Source of the DNA: Haloferax sulfurifontis ATCC BAA-897
GTDB lineage: Archaea; Halobacteriota; Halobacteria; Halobacteriales; Haloferacaceae
DNA: 64,000 nucleotides
Direction of reading: 5' to 3'
Assembly (NCBI RefSeq): GCF_000337835.1
Contig: NZ_AOLM01000003.1
Coordinates: 224,809-288,808, forward strand
In this document: in pieces, positions 8,773 through 16,312 of the stretch
Layout of the letters: the number at the start of each line of letters is the position of its first letter
How positions within the stretch are numbered: the stretch's first letter is position 1
Position numbers and translations under genes: made by a program
Notes under the pieces: model-generated
Told to the model about the DNA's origin: nothing
Databases searched by the model: none
What the model saw: the letters and a program-made list of their open reading frames with translations, nothing else

Positions 8773-9258
8773 ATGGACAAGCAGTCACTGCTCGACTTGC
8801 TGCGTCACGACGCTCGCGAGAGCGTAGATGACATCGCCCGCCAACTGGGCGCAGACGCCGAAGCAGTGGCAGCAGCGCTCGAGGAACTCGAAGACGACGG
8901 GGTCATCCGCGGCTACCAGGCGGTCGTCGACTGGAACAACGTCGAGGAGGAACGCGTCCGCGCGCAGGTCGAAGTCGACGTCGAACTCGACCGCGAGACG
9001 GGCTACGAGGAGATCGCCCGCCGCATCGCGCGGTTCCCCGAGGTCGCCACGCTCAGACTCGTCTCCGGCGACTACGACTTCTTCATCGAGGTCGAAGGCG
9101 AGTCGATGCACGCCGTCTCGAACTTCGTCTCCGAGCGCATCGCCCCCATCCCCGAGGTCACGAAGACGGTCACGCACTTCGTGATGGACTCCTACAAGGA
9201 GGAGGGCATCGAACTCGGCGACGGCGACGACGACGACCGGCTGTCAGTGTCGCCATGA
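8773..9258 (+). CDS. Lrp/AsnC-family transcriptional regulator
   Basis: A 161-residue regulator with an N-terminal winged HTH (about residues 4-50, with the DDIARQLGADAEAV recognition region) and a C-terminal RAM/AsnC ligand-binding domain (about 65-140, including the SGDYDFFIEVEG core). The tail is Asp-rich. Lrp proteins bind amino acids and assemble as dimers or octamers on DNA. The stop overlaps the start of the aminotransferase (ATGA), so both are co-translated; this Lrp plus aminotransferase pairing is known from haloarchaea, where the regulator controls the partner. Autoregulation is likely but not shown here. Confidence 0.88.
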   Translation: MDKQSLLDLLRHDARESVDDIARQLGADAEAVAAALEELEDDGVIRGYQAVVDWNNVEEERVRAQVEVDVELDRETGYEEIARRIARFPEVATLRLVSGDYDFFIEVEGESMHAVSNFVSERIAPIPEVTKTVTHFVMDSYKEEGIELGDGDDDDRLSVSP

Positions 9259-10406
9259 CGCTCGGCGACCAGCTTTCGGACCGCGTCAAACAGGTGCCGC
9301 CGTCGGGCATTCGGAAGTTCTTCGAACTCGCCGAGGAGGTCGACGACGTCATCTCCCTCGGCGTCGGCGAGCCCGACTTCTCCGCGCCGTGGGCCGCCCG
9401 GACCGCCGCCATCGACTCGCTCGAACGCGGCAAGACCTCCTACACGTCGAACCGCGGGATGCGCGAACTCCGCGAGGCCATCTCGGAGCGCGTCACCCGC
9501 TACGGCCAGGAGTACGACCCCGAAGACGAGATTATCGTCACGACGGGCGCGAGCGAGGCCGTCGACCTCGCGTTCCGGGCGTTCGTCGACCCCGGCGACG
9601 TGGTGGCGATACCCCAGCCGTCGTACATCTCGTACACGCCGGGAGCCATCTTCGCCGGGGGCGAGCCGCTTCCGGTCCCCACCCGCGCCGAAGACGAGTT
9701 CACGCTCACGCCCGAGGCGCTCGAAGCCGCCGGGGCCGACGAGGCCGACGTGCTGGTGCTCTGCTACCCGAACAACCCGACCGGCGCGGTGATGACCGAC
9801 GACGAACTCGCCGACGTGGCCTCGTTCGTCAGGGACCACGACCTCGTCGTGCTCTCCGACGAAATCTACTCGGACCTCCGGTACGAGGACGACCACGCCT
9901 CCATCGCCACCCACCCCGGGATGCGAGAGCGGACCATCGTGTTCAACGGCTTCTCGAAGGCCTACGCGATGACCGGCCTGCGCCTCGGCTACGCCATGGG
10001 GCCGCCGGGGGCTATCGACGCGATGAACAAGGTCCACCAGTACGCGATGCTGTCGGCGCCCACGACGGCGCAGTACGCGGCCATCGAGGCGCTCCGGTCG
10101 TGCGACGACTCCGTCGAGGAGATGCGCCGCGAGTACGACCGCCGCCGCCGGTTCGTCCTCGCCCGCTTCGAGGAGATGGGACTCGACTGCTTCGAGGCGA
10201 AAGGCGCGTTCTACGTCTTCCCCGAGGCCCCCGACGGCGACGACGAGGCGTTCGCCGAGGGGCTCCTCGAAGAACAGAACGTCGCGCTCGTCCCCGGAAG
10301 CGTCTTCGGCGAGGGCGGCGCGGGCCACCTCCGCGTCTCCTACGCGACGGGGATGCGCGAACTCCGCGAGGCGATGGACCGCATCGAAGCGTACGTCAGC
10401 GACTGA
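9255..10406 (+). CDS. PLP-dependent class I/II aminotransferase (AspC-type)
   Basis: A 383-residue fold-type I aminotransferase, full length for the family. Visible features are SLGVGEPDF (about 34-42), the CYPNNPTGAV motif (near 170-180), the PLP-binding lysine at about residue 235 in NGFSKAYAMTGLRLGY, and a C-terminal Arg region (GHLRVSYA). It transfers amino groups between an amino acid and a 2-oxo acid in the cytosol. Substrate is not readable; aspartate or aromatic amino acids are likely given the family. It is coupled to lrp by a four-base overlap and followed by a T7 run. Confidence 0.85.
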   Translation: MTLGDQLSDRVKQVPPSGIRKFFELAEEVDDVISLGVGEPDFSAPWAARTAAIDSLERGKTSYTSNRGMRELREAISERVTRYGQEYDPEDEIIVTTGASEAVDLAFRAFVDPGDVVAIPQPSYISYTPGAIFAGGEPLPVPTRAEDEFTLTPEALEAAGADEADVLVLCYPNNPTGAVMTDDELADVASFVRDHDLVVLSDEIYSDLRYEDDHASIATHPGMRERTIVFNGFSKAYAMTGLRLGYAMGPPGAIDAMNKVHQYAMLSAPTTAQYAAIEALRSCDDSVEEMRREYDRRRRFVLARFEEMGLDCFEAKGAFYVFPEAPDGDDEAFAEGLLEEQNVALVPGSVFGEGGAGHLRVSYATGMRELREAMDRIEAYVSD

Positions 10407-10433
10407 GCCGACCGGGCGACACCCGCAACCCGC

Positions 10434-10440
10434 TTTTTTT
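10434..10440 (+). terminator. Oligo-T terminator after aminotransferase
   Basis: A run of seven T follows GC-rich sequence 28 bases after the aminotransferase stop, typical of archaeal intrinsic termination. Confidence 0.5.
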
Positions 10441-10503
10441 CGAACGAGCGCCGCACCACGAGTATGCGAAGCATTCACACGGTTCGGGCGCGTACGTTCA
10501 GCG

Positions 10504-10929
10504 ATGTACGACGAAATCCTGCTCCCCGTCGACGGGAGTCCGGCGGCCGAACGGGCGATGCCGCACGTGTTCGACCTCGCGGAGCGGTGCGACGCGACAG
10601 TCCACGTGCTGTTCGTCGTGAACACGACGCGCGACAACGCGGGTATCGTCGGCGGCACGGTCCTCGAAACGCTGGAGCAGGAGGGCAAACGCGCCGTCGA
10701 CGAGGTCGTCGAGCGCGGCGAGCGCCGCGGTATCGAGACGGTCGGGGCCGTGCGTCGGGGCGCGCCGTACGACGTCATCCTCGACTACGCGACCGAACAC
10801 GGCGTAGGGGTCATCGCGATGGCGACTCACGGCCGAACGGGCGTCGAGCGCGTCCTCCTCGGGAGCGTCACCGAGCGCGTCGTCCGCACCGCGCCGGTTC
10901 CCGTGTTGACGGTCCGCGCCGCCGAGTAG
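10504..10929 (+). CDS. UspA-family universal stress protein
   Basis: A 141-residue single-domain Usp. The N-terminus YDEILLPVDGSPAAERA is a typical first strand and ATP-contacting Asp. The C-terminal ATP motif G-x2-G-x9-G-(S) is present as GRTGVERVLLGS (about residues 112-125), so this should be an ATP-binding type. Such cytosolic proteins modulate stress responses. It stands alone between the aminotransferase operon and the DUF7504-type gene. Confidence 0.9.
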   Translation: MYDEILLPVDGSPAAERAMPHVFDLAERCDATVHVLFVVNTTRDNAGIVGGTVLETLEQEGKRAVDEVVERGERRGIETVGAVRRGAPYDVILDYATEHGVGVIAMATHGRTGVERVLLGSVTERVVRTAPVPVLTVRAAE

Positions 10930-11051
10930 GCGGTCCGAAGCGGATACGTCGGCTCGACCGGGCGAACCGGTCGTTGACGCCGCCGGCTGGCGAAGTGTGT
11001 CATCGATTGTCATATACAGCGGTACATTTCGGGAGACCAACACGCAAAGTC

Positions 11052-11060
11052 TTATTAAAT
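11052..11060 (+). promoter_or_regulatory. TATA box for DUF7504-type gene
   Basis: TTATTAAAT lies in an A/T-rich patch, centred 27 bases before the ATG at 11083, predicting a leaderless transcript. Confidence 0.6.
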
Positions 11061-11082
11061 ATCGTTTCGTCGTCCAAAACGA

Positions 11083-11799
11083 ATGGTTTCGGGAGGTGAC
11101 GCGGACACCGCCGTAACAGATGACACGTCGACGTTCCAACTCGGGTTGGACGACCTCAAACGACGGGGGAGCGCGCTCCTCGTCGTCGGGTCGGTTCCGA
11201 CCGAGCTCTACTCGCGGGCGTCTAAGCAGATGCTCGGCGCTCCCGACGAGCCGCGGCGTCGTCTCTTGGTTCTCAACGACTCGACGCCGCTCGACGACCG
11301 GCTCGACGTCGACATCCAACGCACCACGGAGTGGACGCGCGTGGTTCGGTACGGGTCGCTCGAACGGAGCGCGGCGGCATCGCCGTCACCGTCGTCCGCC
11401 GTGCCGAGTGCGGTCGACGCGTGCGAGCGCCGAGTCAGCGGCGGTCTCGGCAAACTCGGCGCGGCACTCGCCAACGACGTGACCGAGTTCGACACGCTCG
11501 CCGGCGGGCTCTCTCCGGCCGAACTCCGCGTCGCGTTCGACTGTCTCCCGTCGCTCCTCTCGCGGTACGACCGAGACCGCGCGTTTCGGTTCCTCCACGT
11601 CATGACCACCCACATCCGCTCGCGAAACGGGATGGTCCACGTCTGGTCTCCCGGTGAGCGCGAAGGCGAGGTCAACCGACTGTTCGAGCCGCTTTTCGAC
11701 GCCGTCGTCGAACTCGACGTCGAGGGTTCCGAGGCCCGTCAACGCTGGCATCTCCGGCAGAAGGACGTCTCGTCCGGCTGGTTCCCGTTGGAGTCGTGA
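11083..11799 (+). CDS. DUF7504-like haloarchaeal protein (degenerate RecA/KaiC-like)
   Basis: A 238-residue protein specific to haloarchaea. The segment ALLVVGSVPTELYSRASKQM (about residues 32-51) sits where a Walker A loop would be but lacks the Gly-Lys-Thr, so ATP binding is doubtful. The middle is Ser/Ala-rich and variable; the C-terminal half (FDTLAGGLSPAELRVAFDCL through the VHVWSPGEREGEV stretch) resembles the end of KaiC-like folds. It precedes the CHAT-protease gene by 50 bases on the same strand and lies near a HalX regulator, a neighbourhood I associate with this family. Role unknown; a scaffold or sensor is an inference. Confidence 0.7.
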   Translation: MVSGGDADTAVTDDTSTFQLGLDDLKRRGSALLVVGSVPTELYSRASKQMLGAPDEPRRRLLVLNDSTPLDDRLDVDIQRTTEWTRVVRYGSLERSAAASPSPSSAVPSAVDACERRVSGGLGKLGAALANDVTEFDTLAGGLSPAELRVAFDCLPSLLSRYDRDRAFRFLHVMTTHIRSRNGMVHVWSPGEREGEVNRLFEPLFDAVVELDVEGSEARQRWHLRQKDVSSGWFPLES

Positions 11800-11833
11800 A
11801 CTTCTCACGACCAGTACGTTTTTCACCTTAATC

Positions 11834-11848
11834 GTGTCACGTAGACAC
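11834..11848. promoter_or_regulatory. Palindrome before the CHAT gene
   Basis: GTGTC and GACAC arms flank a 5-nt spacer, ending one base before the CHAT start ATG and about 5 nt after a CTTAAT TATA-like element. It could be an operator or an mRNA 5'-end hairpin. Confidence 0.35.
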
Positions 11849-11849
11849 A

Positions 11850-13967
11850 ATGGAACCGACCGGGGAGGGCGAGCGGGCCGACGCGTCTTCGACGCTGGAA
11901 GTCGGCTTTTCGCTCCCTTCAGACGGGGCGGGGTTAGTCGTTCGGGACAACGTCGAACGCCACCAGTTCGTGCTCCGAACGCCGTCACCCGTCGACCCGG
12001 AACCGACAGATAGCAGTCGGTTCTCGCTTCCGACGGACGCCGCGGTTCGCATCGAGACCGGCCGCATCGGGCTGGCGGCGAACACGGTCGTCTGCGTCCG
12101 CGACGAGGCGGGGTCGATGCTCGCACAGGTCGACCAACAGGGGCGCGAGGAACTCGGGTCGGGAACCTACAGCATCGAACTCTTCGGCGCGGTCAAGACG
12201 TATCTCCGGGCCGACGGGCCGCTGACCGTCGACGCGCAACCGCTCGAAACCGTGCTCTCCTTCGAGGAGCCCCAGACGGTGTCCGTCGGCGCGCGGTCGT
12301 CTCACGAGAGTCCCGCGACGACGATTACGACGACCGACGACCCCCTCGACGTGATGGCGGCCGTCTCGGCGTTCAGCTCCGCGCTCAAGACCACGAGCGT
12401 CGAGCGGTCGTACCCGACGCTCCGGGGACATCCGCCGCTTCTCGAACTGGGCGACGAACTCGACGTCCCCGATGCTCTCGATGTCCCCGAGACCGGCGTC
12501 CGAATCGAACTCCCGCCGACGCTGAGCCACGTCTTCGTGGCGACGCCGCTGGCGTACTACCTCGGCGCGCGGCTCGTCCCCGGCGACTCGCCCCGACTCG
12601 TCACCGAAGGCGGGTTCGCCCACGACTTCGACGGCCCTCACGGCTTCGAGGAGGCGGTCGAACGCGCGCTCAAACGGACGTTCTTCCTCGACTGCGTCGT
12701 TCGAACGGAGGGAATCTACGACGTGCCGCTCCACGAGCGCCAGACCGTCGAGTCGCGGACGGACATCGACGTCGAGGGGTTGTACGACGCGTCGCTCGGC
12801 GAACGGCTCTCGGCGTACTTCGAGATACCGTACGAGGACATCGCCGACCTGCTCCCGGAGTGGAAGCTGACGACGCACGTCGCGCCGCGGGCCGACAACA
12901 TCGAGCTTCTCCCCTTCGTCACGAACGACCTCGCGGTCGTCCGGACGCCGTCGGGGACCGAAGTCCCCCACTCGGAGGTGCAGGCGGCGGTCGTCGACGA
13001 CTTCCTCCGGGGCGACGCCGACGCCGACGACATCGTCAGGAGCGCAGGGACGACGACGCCGAGCGAGACGTACGTCAAACCCAGTTCGACCGACTCGGTC
13101 GAGCAGGCGTGGATTAGCGACGGGACGCCCGTCGGCGCGAGCAAGACCACGCCCGCCGCCTACCGGAATCGCCTCCAACGGGAGCCGGCGCAGGGCGACA
13201 TCGGCATCACGGTCGTCTGTAACGACCCCGAGATGCTCGCCGAGACGGACATCGTCGACGAGGTGTACGGCTCGCGCGACGGGCTCTCGTTCGACGTCGA
13301 CGCCCACTACGACCTCAGCAGGGCGGAGCTTCGGGCAACGCTCGCGGAGTCGACCGACTTCCTCCACTACATCGGCCACATCGACGACGACGGCTTCCAG
13401 TGTCGCGACGGCAAGGTCGACGCGGAGACGCTCGACACCGTCGGAACGGGGGCGTTTTTCCTCAACGCGTGTCAGTCGTACGACCAGGGGTTGGCGCTCG
13501 TCGAGGCCGGCGCAATCGGCGGCATCGTCACGTTCAGCGAGGTCATCAACAGTCAGGCGGTCGGCGTGGGGCGCACGCTGGCTCGACTCCTCAACGGGGG
13601 GTTCCCGCTACAGGCGTCGCTGGAGGTGGTCAAGGTCGACAGCGACGTGGCACACCAGTACGGCGTCGTCGGGGACGGTAGTCTCTCCGTGGTACAGTCT
13701 GAGAGCGGAGTCGCAGTCTACTGCGAAGTATCTGACAAACCGGGCGACCAGTTCGAAGTGTCGTATCACGCATTCAACACATCGAGGGCAGGAATCGGGT
13801 CGCTGATTAGGCCCGCCCTCACCGATAGTATGCCGTACTATCTCTCTTCTTCCGGCGTCTCGAATACGGACCTGACTGAGGACGAACTTCGGGACTTCCT
13901 CGCGTTAGAACAAATTCCGGTTATCTACGACGATGCCGTCTACTGGGACCGCGAGTTCCTTTCGTGA
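11850..13967 (+). CDS. CHAT-domain (caspase-like) putative protease
   Basis: A 705-residue protein. The first 450 or so residues are an uncharacterised mixed alpha/beta region with acidic linkers and no recognised domain. From about residue 455 the sequence reads as a CHAT peptidase: the His motif HYIGH (residues 506-510) and the Cys motif NACQS (residues 539-543, Cys541) are both present and correctly spaced, so it is probably active. CHAT proteases act in bacterial defence and cell-death systems and as separase relatives, and usually cleave a neighbouring effector. Adjacent genes are the DUF7504-type protein upstream and a convergent miniprotein whose stop abuts this stop. The third-position base bias weakens near the 3' end (about 13680 onward), hinting at a younger or less conserved tail. 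Confidence 0.8.
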   Translation: MEPTGEGERADASSTLEVGFSLPSDGAGLVVRDNVERHQFVLRTPSPVDPEPTDSSRFSLPTDAAVRIETGRIGLAANTVVCVRDEAGSMLAQVDQQGREELGSGTYSIELFGAVKTYLRADGPLTVDAQPLETVLSFEEPQTVSVGARSSHESPATTITTTDDPLDVMAAVSAFSSALKTTSVERSYPTLRGHPPLLELGDELDVPDALDVPETGVRIELPPTLSHVFVATPLAYYLGARLVPGDSPRLVTEGGFAHDFDGPHGFEEAVERALKRTFFLDCVVRTEGIYDVPLHERQTVESRTDIDVEGLYDASLGERLSAYFEIPYEDIADLLPEWKLTTHVAPRADNIELLPFVTNDLAVVRTPSGTEVPHSEVQAAVVDDFLRGDADADDIVRSAGTTTPSETYVKPSSTDSVEQAWISDGTPVGASKTTPAAYRNRLQREPAQGDIGITVVCNDPEMLAETDIVDEVYGSRDGLSFDVDAHYDLSRAELRATLAESTDFLHYIGHIDDDGFQCRDGKVDAETLDTVGTGAFFLNACQSYDQGLALVEAGAIGGIVTFSEVINSQAVGVGRTLARLLNGGFPLQASLEVVKVDSDVAHQYGVVGDGSLSVVQSESGVAVYCEVSDKPGDQFEVSYHAFNTSRAGIGSLIRPALTDSMPYYLSSSGVSNTDLTEDELRDFLALEQIPVIYDDAVYWDREFLS

Positions 13968-14108
13968 TTACGGCCCGTAGATGACGCTGGTGTTTCCGGC
14001 CGCCACGCTTCCCGCCTGTGAGAGCAGGAGCGCGAGCGTGAACAGGACGCCCATCATCCGGGGGTTCTGACGCAGGTACGCGAGCATCTGGTTGCTGTCT
14101 TCCGACAT
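13968..14108 (-). CDS. 46-residue membrane miniprotein (DUF7503-like)
   Basis: A short gene beginning MSEDSNQMLAYLRQNPRMMG, with one hydrophobic helix (about residues 19-37) and a Gly/Asn/Ser tail ending YGP. The pattern of an N-terminal polar LRQNPRMMG segment, single helix and short tail matches a widespread haloarchaeal miniprotein family (DUF7503, name from memory). Its stop abuts the CHAT gene stop with no gap, tail to tail. A TATA-like TTGTATTTTG lies about 30 bases upstream of the start. Function unknown; it is a plausible effector, anchor or substrate for the neighbouring CHAT protease (inference). Confidence 0.75.
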   Translation of the reverse strand: MSEDSNQMLAYLRQNPRMMGVLFTLALLLSQAGSVAAGNTSVIYGP

Positions 14109-14223
14109 GTGCACTTACCCCAAGGAGCGAGTCCAAAATACAATTTTTCGTGTATATCTGATATGAAATTAAATGAATTAAGTGACCGAGACCCGCAAGT
14201 AATCGTCAGTCAGACGAACGGTA

Positions 14224-14257
14224 CCCGTCAGAGACGAGAACTGCCCGTCAGAGACGA
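14224..14257. repeat. Two direct copies of CCCGTCAGAGACGA
   Basis: Identical 14-mers start at 14224 and 14244 (20-bp period), between the miniprotein start and the HalX stop. The 14109-14305 gap has no other gene; the repeat may be a small RNA, terminator or protein site. Confidence 0.45.
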
Positions 14258-14305
14258 ACACGGAGAACAGAGAAAACGGTCGGCGTCCGAAACGGGCGGG
14301 TTCGT

Positions 14306-14896
14306 TCAGGAGCTGTCGATATCGGCTTCGCCGCCGATGTCCCGGTACACCGCGGAGATGCCTTCGGTCTCGTCGAGCTGGCCGAGCGTCTCGTCGAGCT
14401 CGCGCCGGAGCTCGGTCAGGCGGGCGGTGAGCCGCTGGTACTCCTCGTTTTCTTCGAGCGCCGCCTCGTCCTTTTCGGACTCCAACAGCGCCTTCTTCGA
14501 TGCGAGGGAAAACAGGTCCTGGATACCCACGTCGTAAGCGTTTCGCAGGATGAGGTTCGAGACCGTCTCGGTCAGCGCTTCGCGCGAGACGGGCTTGACG
14601 AGGTAGTCGTCGAAGCCCATCGCGATGATGTCGAAGTCGGGTTCGACCGCGGTCACCATCGCGACGCGGCACTCGAAGCCACGGTCCCGAATCTCCGAGA
14701 GCGCCTCGTCGCCCGAGAGGTCGGGCATCCGACGGTCGAGGAGAACAACGTCAACCTCGTCGTCGAGCTTATCGAGCGCCTCGCGGCCGCCGTAGGCGAC
14801 ACGAACGCTGTAGTCGTTCCTAAGCCAGGTTGCGTACAGGTCGGCGAGGTCAGGCTCATCTTCAACGATGAGCACCAGTGGCTGTTCTGCGCTCAT
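14306..14896 (-). CDS. HalX-domain response regulator
   Basis: A 196-residue protein with a receiver domain (about residues 8-120: acidic pair ED at 12-13, phospho-acceptor Asp in VVLLDRRMPDLSG, Lys in DDYLVKPVSR) followed by a HalX domain (about 125-180) with a Glu/Arg/Leu-rich coiled helix. There is no DNA-binding effector domain. HalX regulators are haloarchaeal two-component outputs whose partner is usually unknown. No kinase is adjacent; the nearest sensor kinase in the window is at 39 kb. A GGTAT/ATACC inverted repeat (14949-14964) overlaps an A/T-rich promoter-like patch upstream. Confidence 0.88.
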   Translation of the reverse strand: MSAEQPLVLIVEDEPDLADLYATWLRNDYSVRVAYGGREALDKLDDEVDVVLLDRRMPDLSGDEALSEIRDRGFECRVAMVTAVEPDFDIIAMGFDDYLVKPVSREALTETVSNLILRNAYDVGIQDLFSLASKKALLESEKDEAALEENEEYQRLTARLTELRRELDETLGQLDETEGISAVYRDIGGEADIDSS

Positions 14897-15049
14897 TGGT
14901 ATTGTAGTGGTGTTCCGGGGACGCTCACGAAACTCAATGTCGTGCAGTGGTATATCAAAATACCTCTTGTCTAACGCCGTCCGAAACCGCGCTTGTGGGC
15001 ACTAATTACCCCCCGGAGTTGTTATACATTCCGGCGAACCGAACAGATA

Positions 15050-16138
15050 CTACCCGTCAGGCGTCCCCGAAATCGACTCGATAGTGATGCGGTTCGCCTC
15101 GACGTCTTCCAACACCGCACCCCACCCGCCGACGGTGTAGGTCTCGCCGTCGGCCTCGACGGTCAGACAGACCTGTCCCGCGAGTTCAGAAAACGACAGC
15201 GTGTCCGTCGGCGTAGAAACGGCCGTGTAGTACACGTCAGTCACCTCACCGGTGAACTCGATGGGGTCTCGACCGTCGGTCTCGTAGCCCTTGATGTGCG
15301 CGACGATTCGGTTCCCGTCGCGAACGAGCGGTTCCGCGTCCTGAACGAAGTGTCTGATATCGGAGTACACGATCGGCGGTTCGCCGGTCTGGGCGTCGTA
15401 GACGACGTCCCAGACCTCCCACAGCGCCGTCTGGAAGTACCAGTGGAAGACGTACGTGAGCGTGTAGTCGTCGACGAGGACGCCGTACTGGTTCACCGAG
15501 TTGTCGTGCGGCGCGAAACACGCGCCCGTCCGGTCGACGATGGCGACGAACGGCGTCGGCAGTGTCCGGTGTCTGACTTCCGTGGCGACCCCGCGGTACT
15601 CCCGCTGTGCGAGCGCTTCGAGGTCGTCGGTCCGCTCGGGGTGGAGCACGACCTTCACCAGCGCGCCGTTCTCGTACGCCTCCGAGAGCGCCGGCTTGAG
15701 CTCGTCGAACTGCTCGGGGGTGACGGACAGTTGGACCTCGCCATCGGCCTCCCGAATCATCTCTTCGGCCCGGTTGAACACCGTCTCGAAGCGCTTGACG
15801 ATGCTCAGCATGTGGCGGTCGACCGCGGGCTGTTGCCAGCGCGCCTCGATTTCCTCCGCCGCCTCGTCCAGTTGGACGGCGCGGCTCTTGAGGTCCTCCA
15901 TCACCGATTTCGGGTCGCACGCCCGCGCGTGGAGACTGTCCTGCTCGTAGGTCTCGATGTAGCCCTTCGATTCGAGGTCGCGGAGAACATCGTAGATGCG
16001 GGCGGTCGGTACGGCGCAGGCGTCGGCGAGTTCGGTCGCACTCGCCGCTCCGAGTTGGAGGAGCGCGACGTACGCCTCTGCCTGATACTGTGACAACCCG
16101 GCGTTCCGAAGTGCGGTGCGTAGCTCCGCGGTATCCAT
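15050..16138 (-). CDS. trmB: TrmB-family sugar-responsive transcriptional regulator
   Basis: A 362-residue regulator with an N-terminal winged HTH (about 5-70: LSQYQAEAYVALLQLGAASATEL), a helical dimerisation segment (about 80-120), a phospholipase-D-like domain (to about 240) and a C-terminal TrmBL sugar-binding domain. TrmB of haloarchaea controls gluconeogenesis and related metabolic genes in response to glucose. I chose the ATG at 16138: an A/T-rich TATA-like patch (ATAATTAATA, about 16168-16180) is at leaderless distance from it and too close to the alternative ATG at 16162. The target cis motif was not sought genome-wide. Confidence 0.87.
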   Translation of the reverse strand: MDTAELRTALRNAGLSQYQAEAYVALLQLGAASATELADACAVPTARIYDVLRDLESKGYIETYEQDSLHARACDPKSVMEDLKSRAVQLDEAAEEIEARWQQPAVDRHMLSIVKRFETVFNRAEEMIREADGEVQLSVTPEQFDELKPALSEAYENGALVKVVLHPERTDDLEALAQREYRGVATEVRHRTLPTPFVAIVDRTGACFAPHDNSVNQYGVLVDDYTLTYVFHWYFQTALWEVWDVVYDAQTGEPPIVYSDIRHFVQDAEPLVRDGNRIVAHIKGYETDGRDPIEFTGEVTDVYYTAVSTPTDTLSFSELAGQVCLTVEADGETYTVGGWGAVLEDVEANRITIESISGTPDG

Positions 16139-16312
16139 CGCTTGTGGATGGACGATGTACATCCCTATTAATTATCGCATGTCCTCGTCTCGCGGCCGTT
16201 CGGGAGTCACGCCGGGGGCGACGAACTCGAGCGGAGCGGACACGAGAGAGACGGGGAAATCGGAAACGGAAGAACCGAGAGACGAGAGAAACGACGGAGT
16301 CGCGAGAACGCG

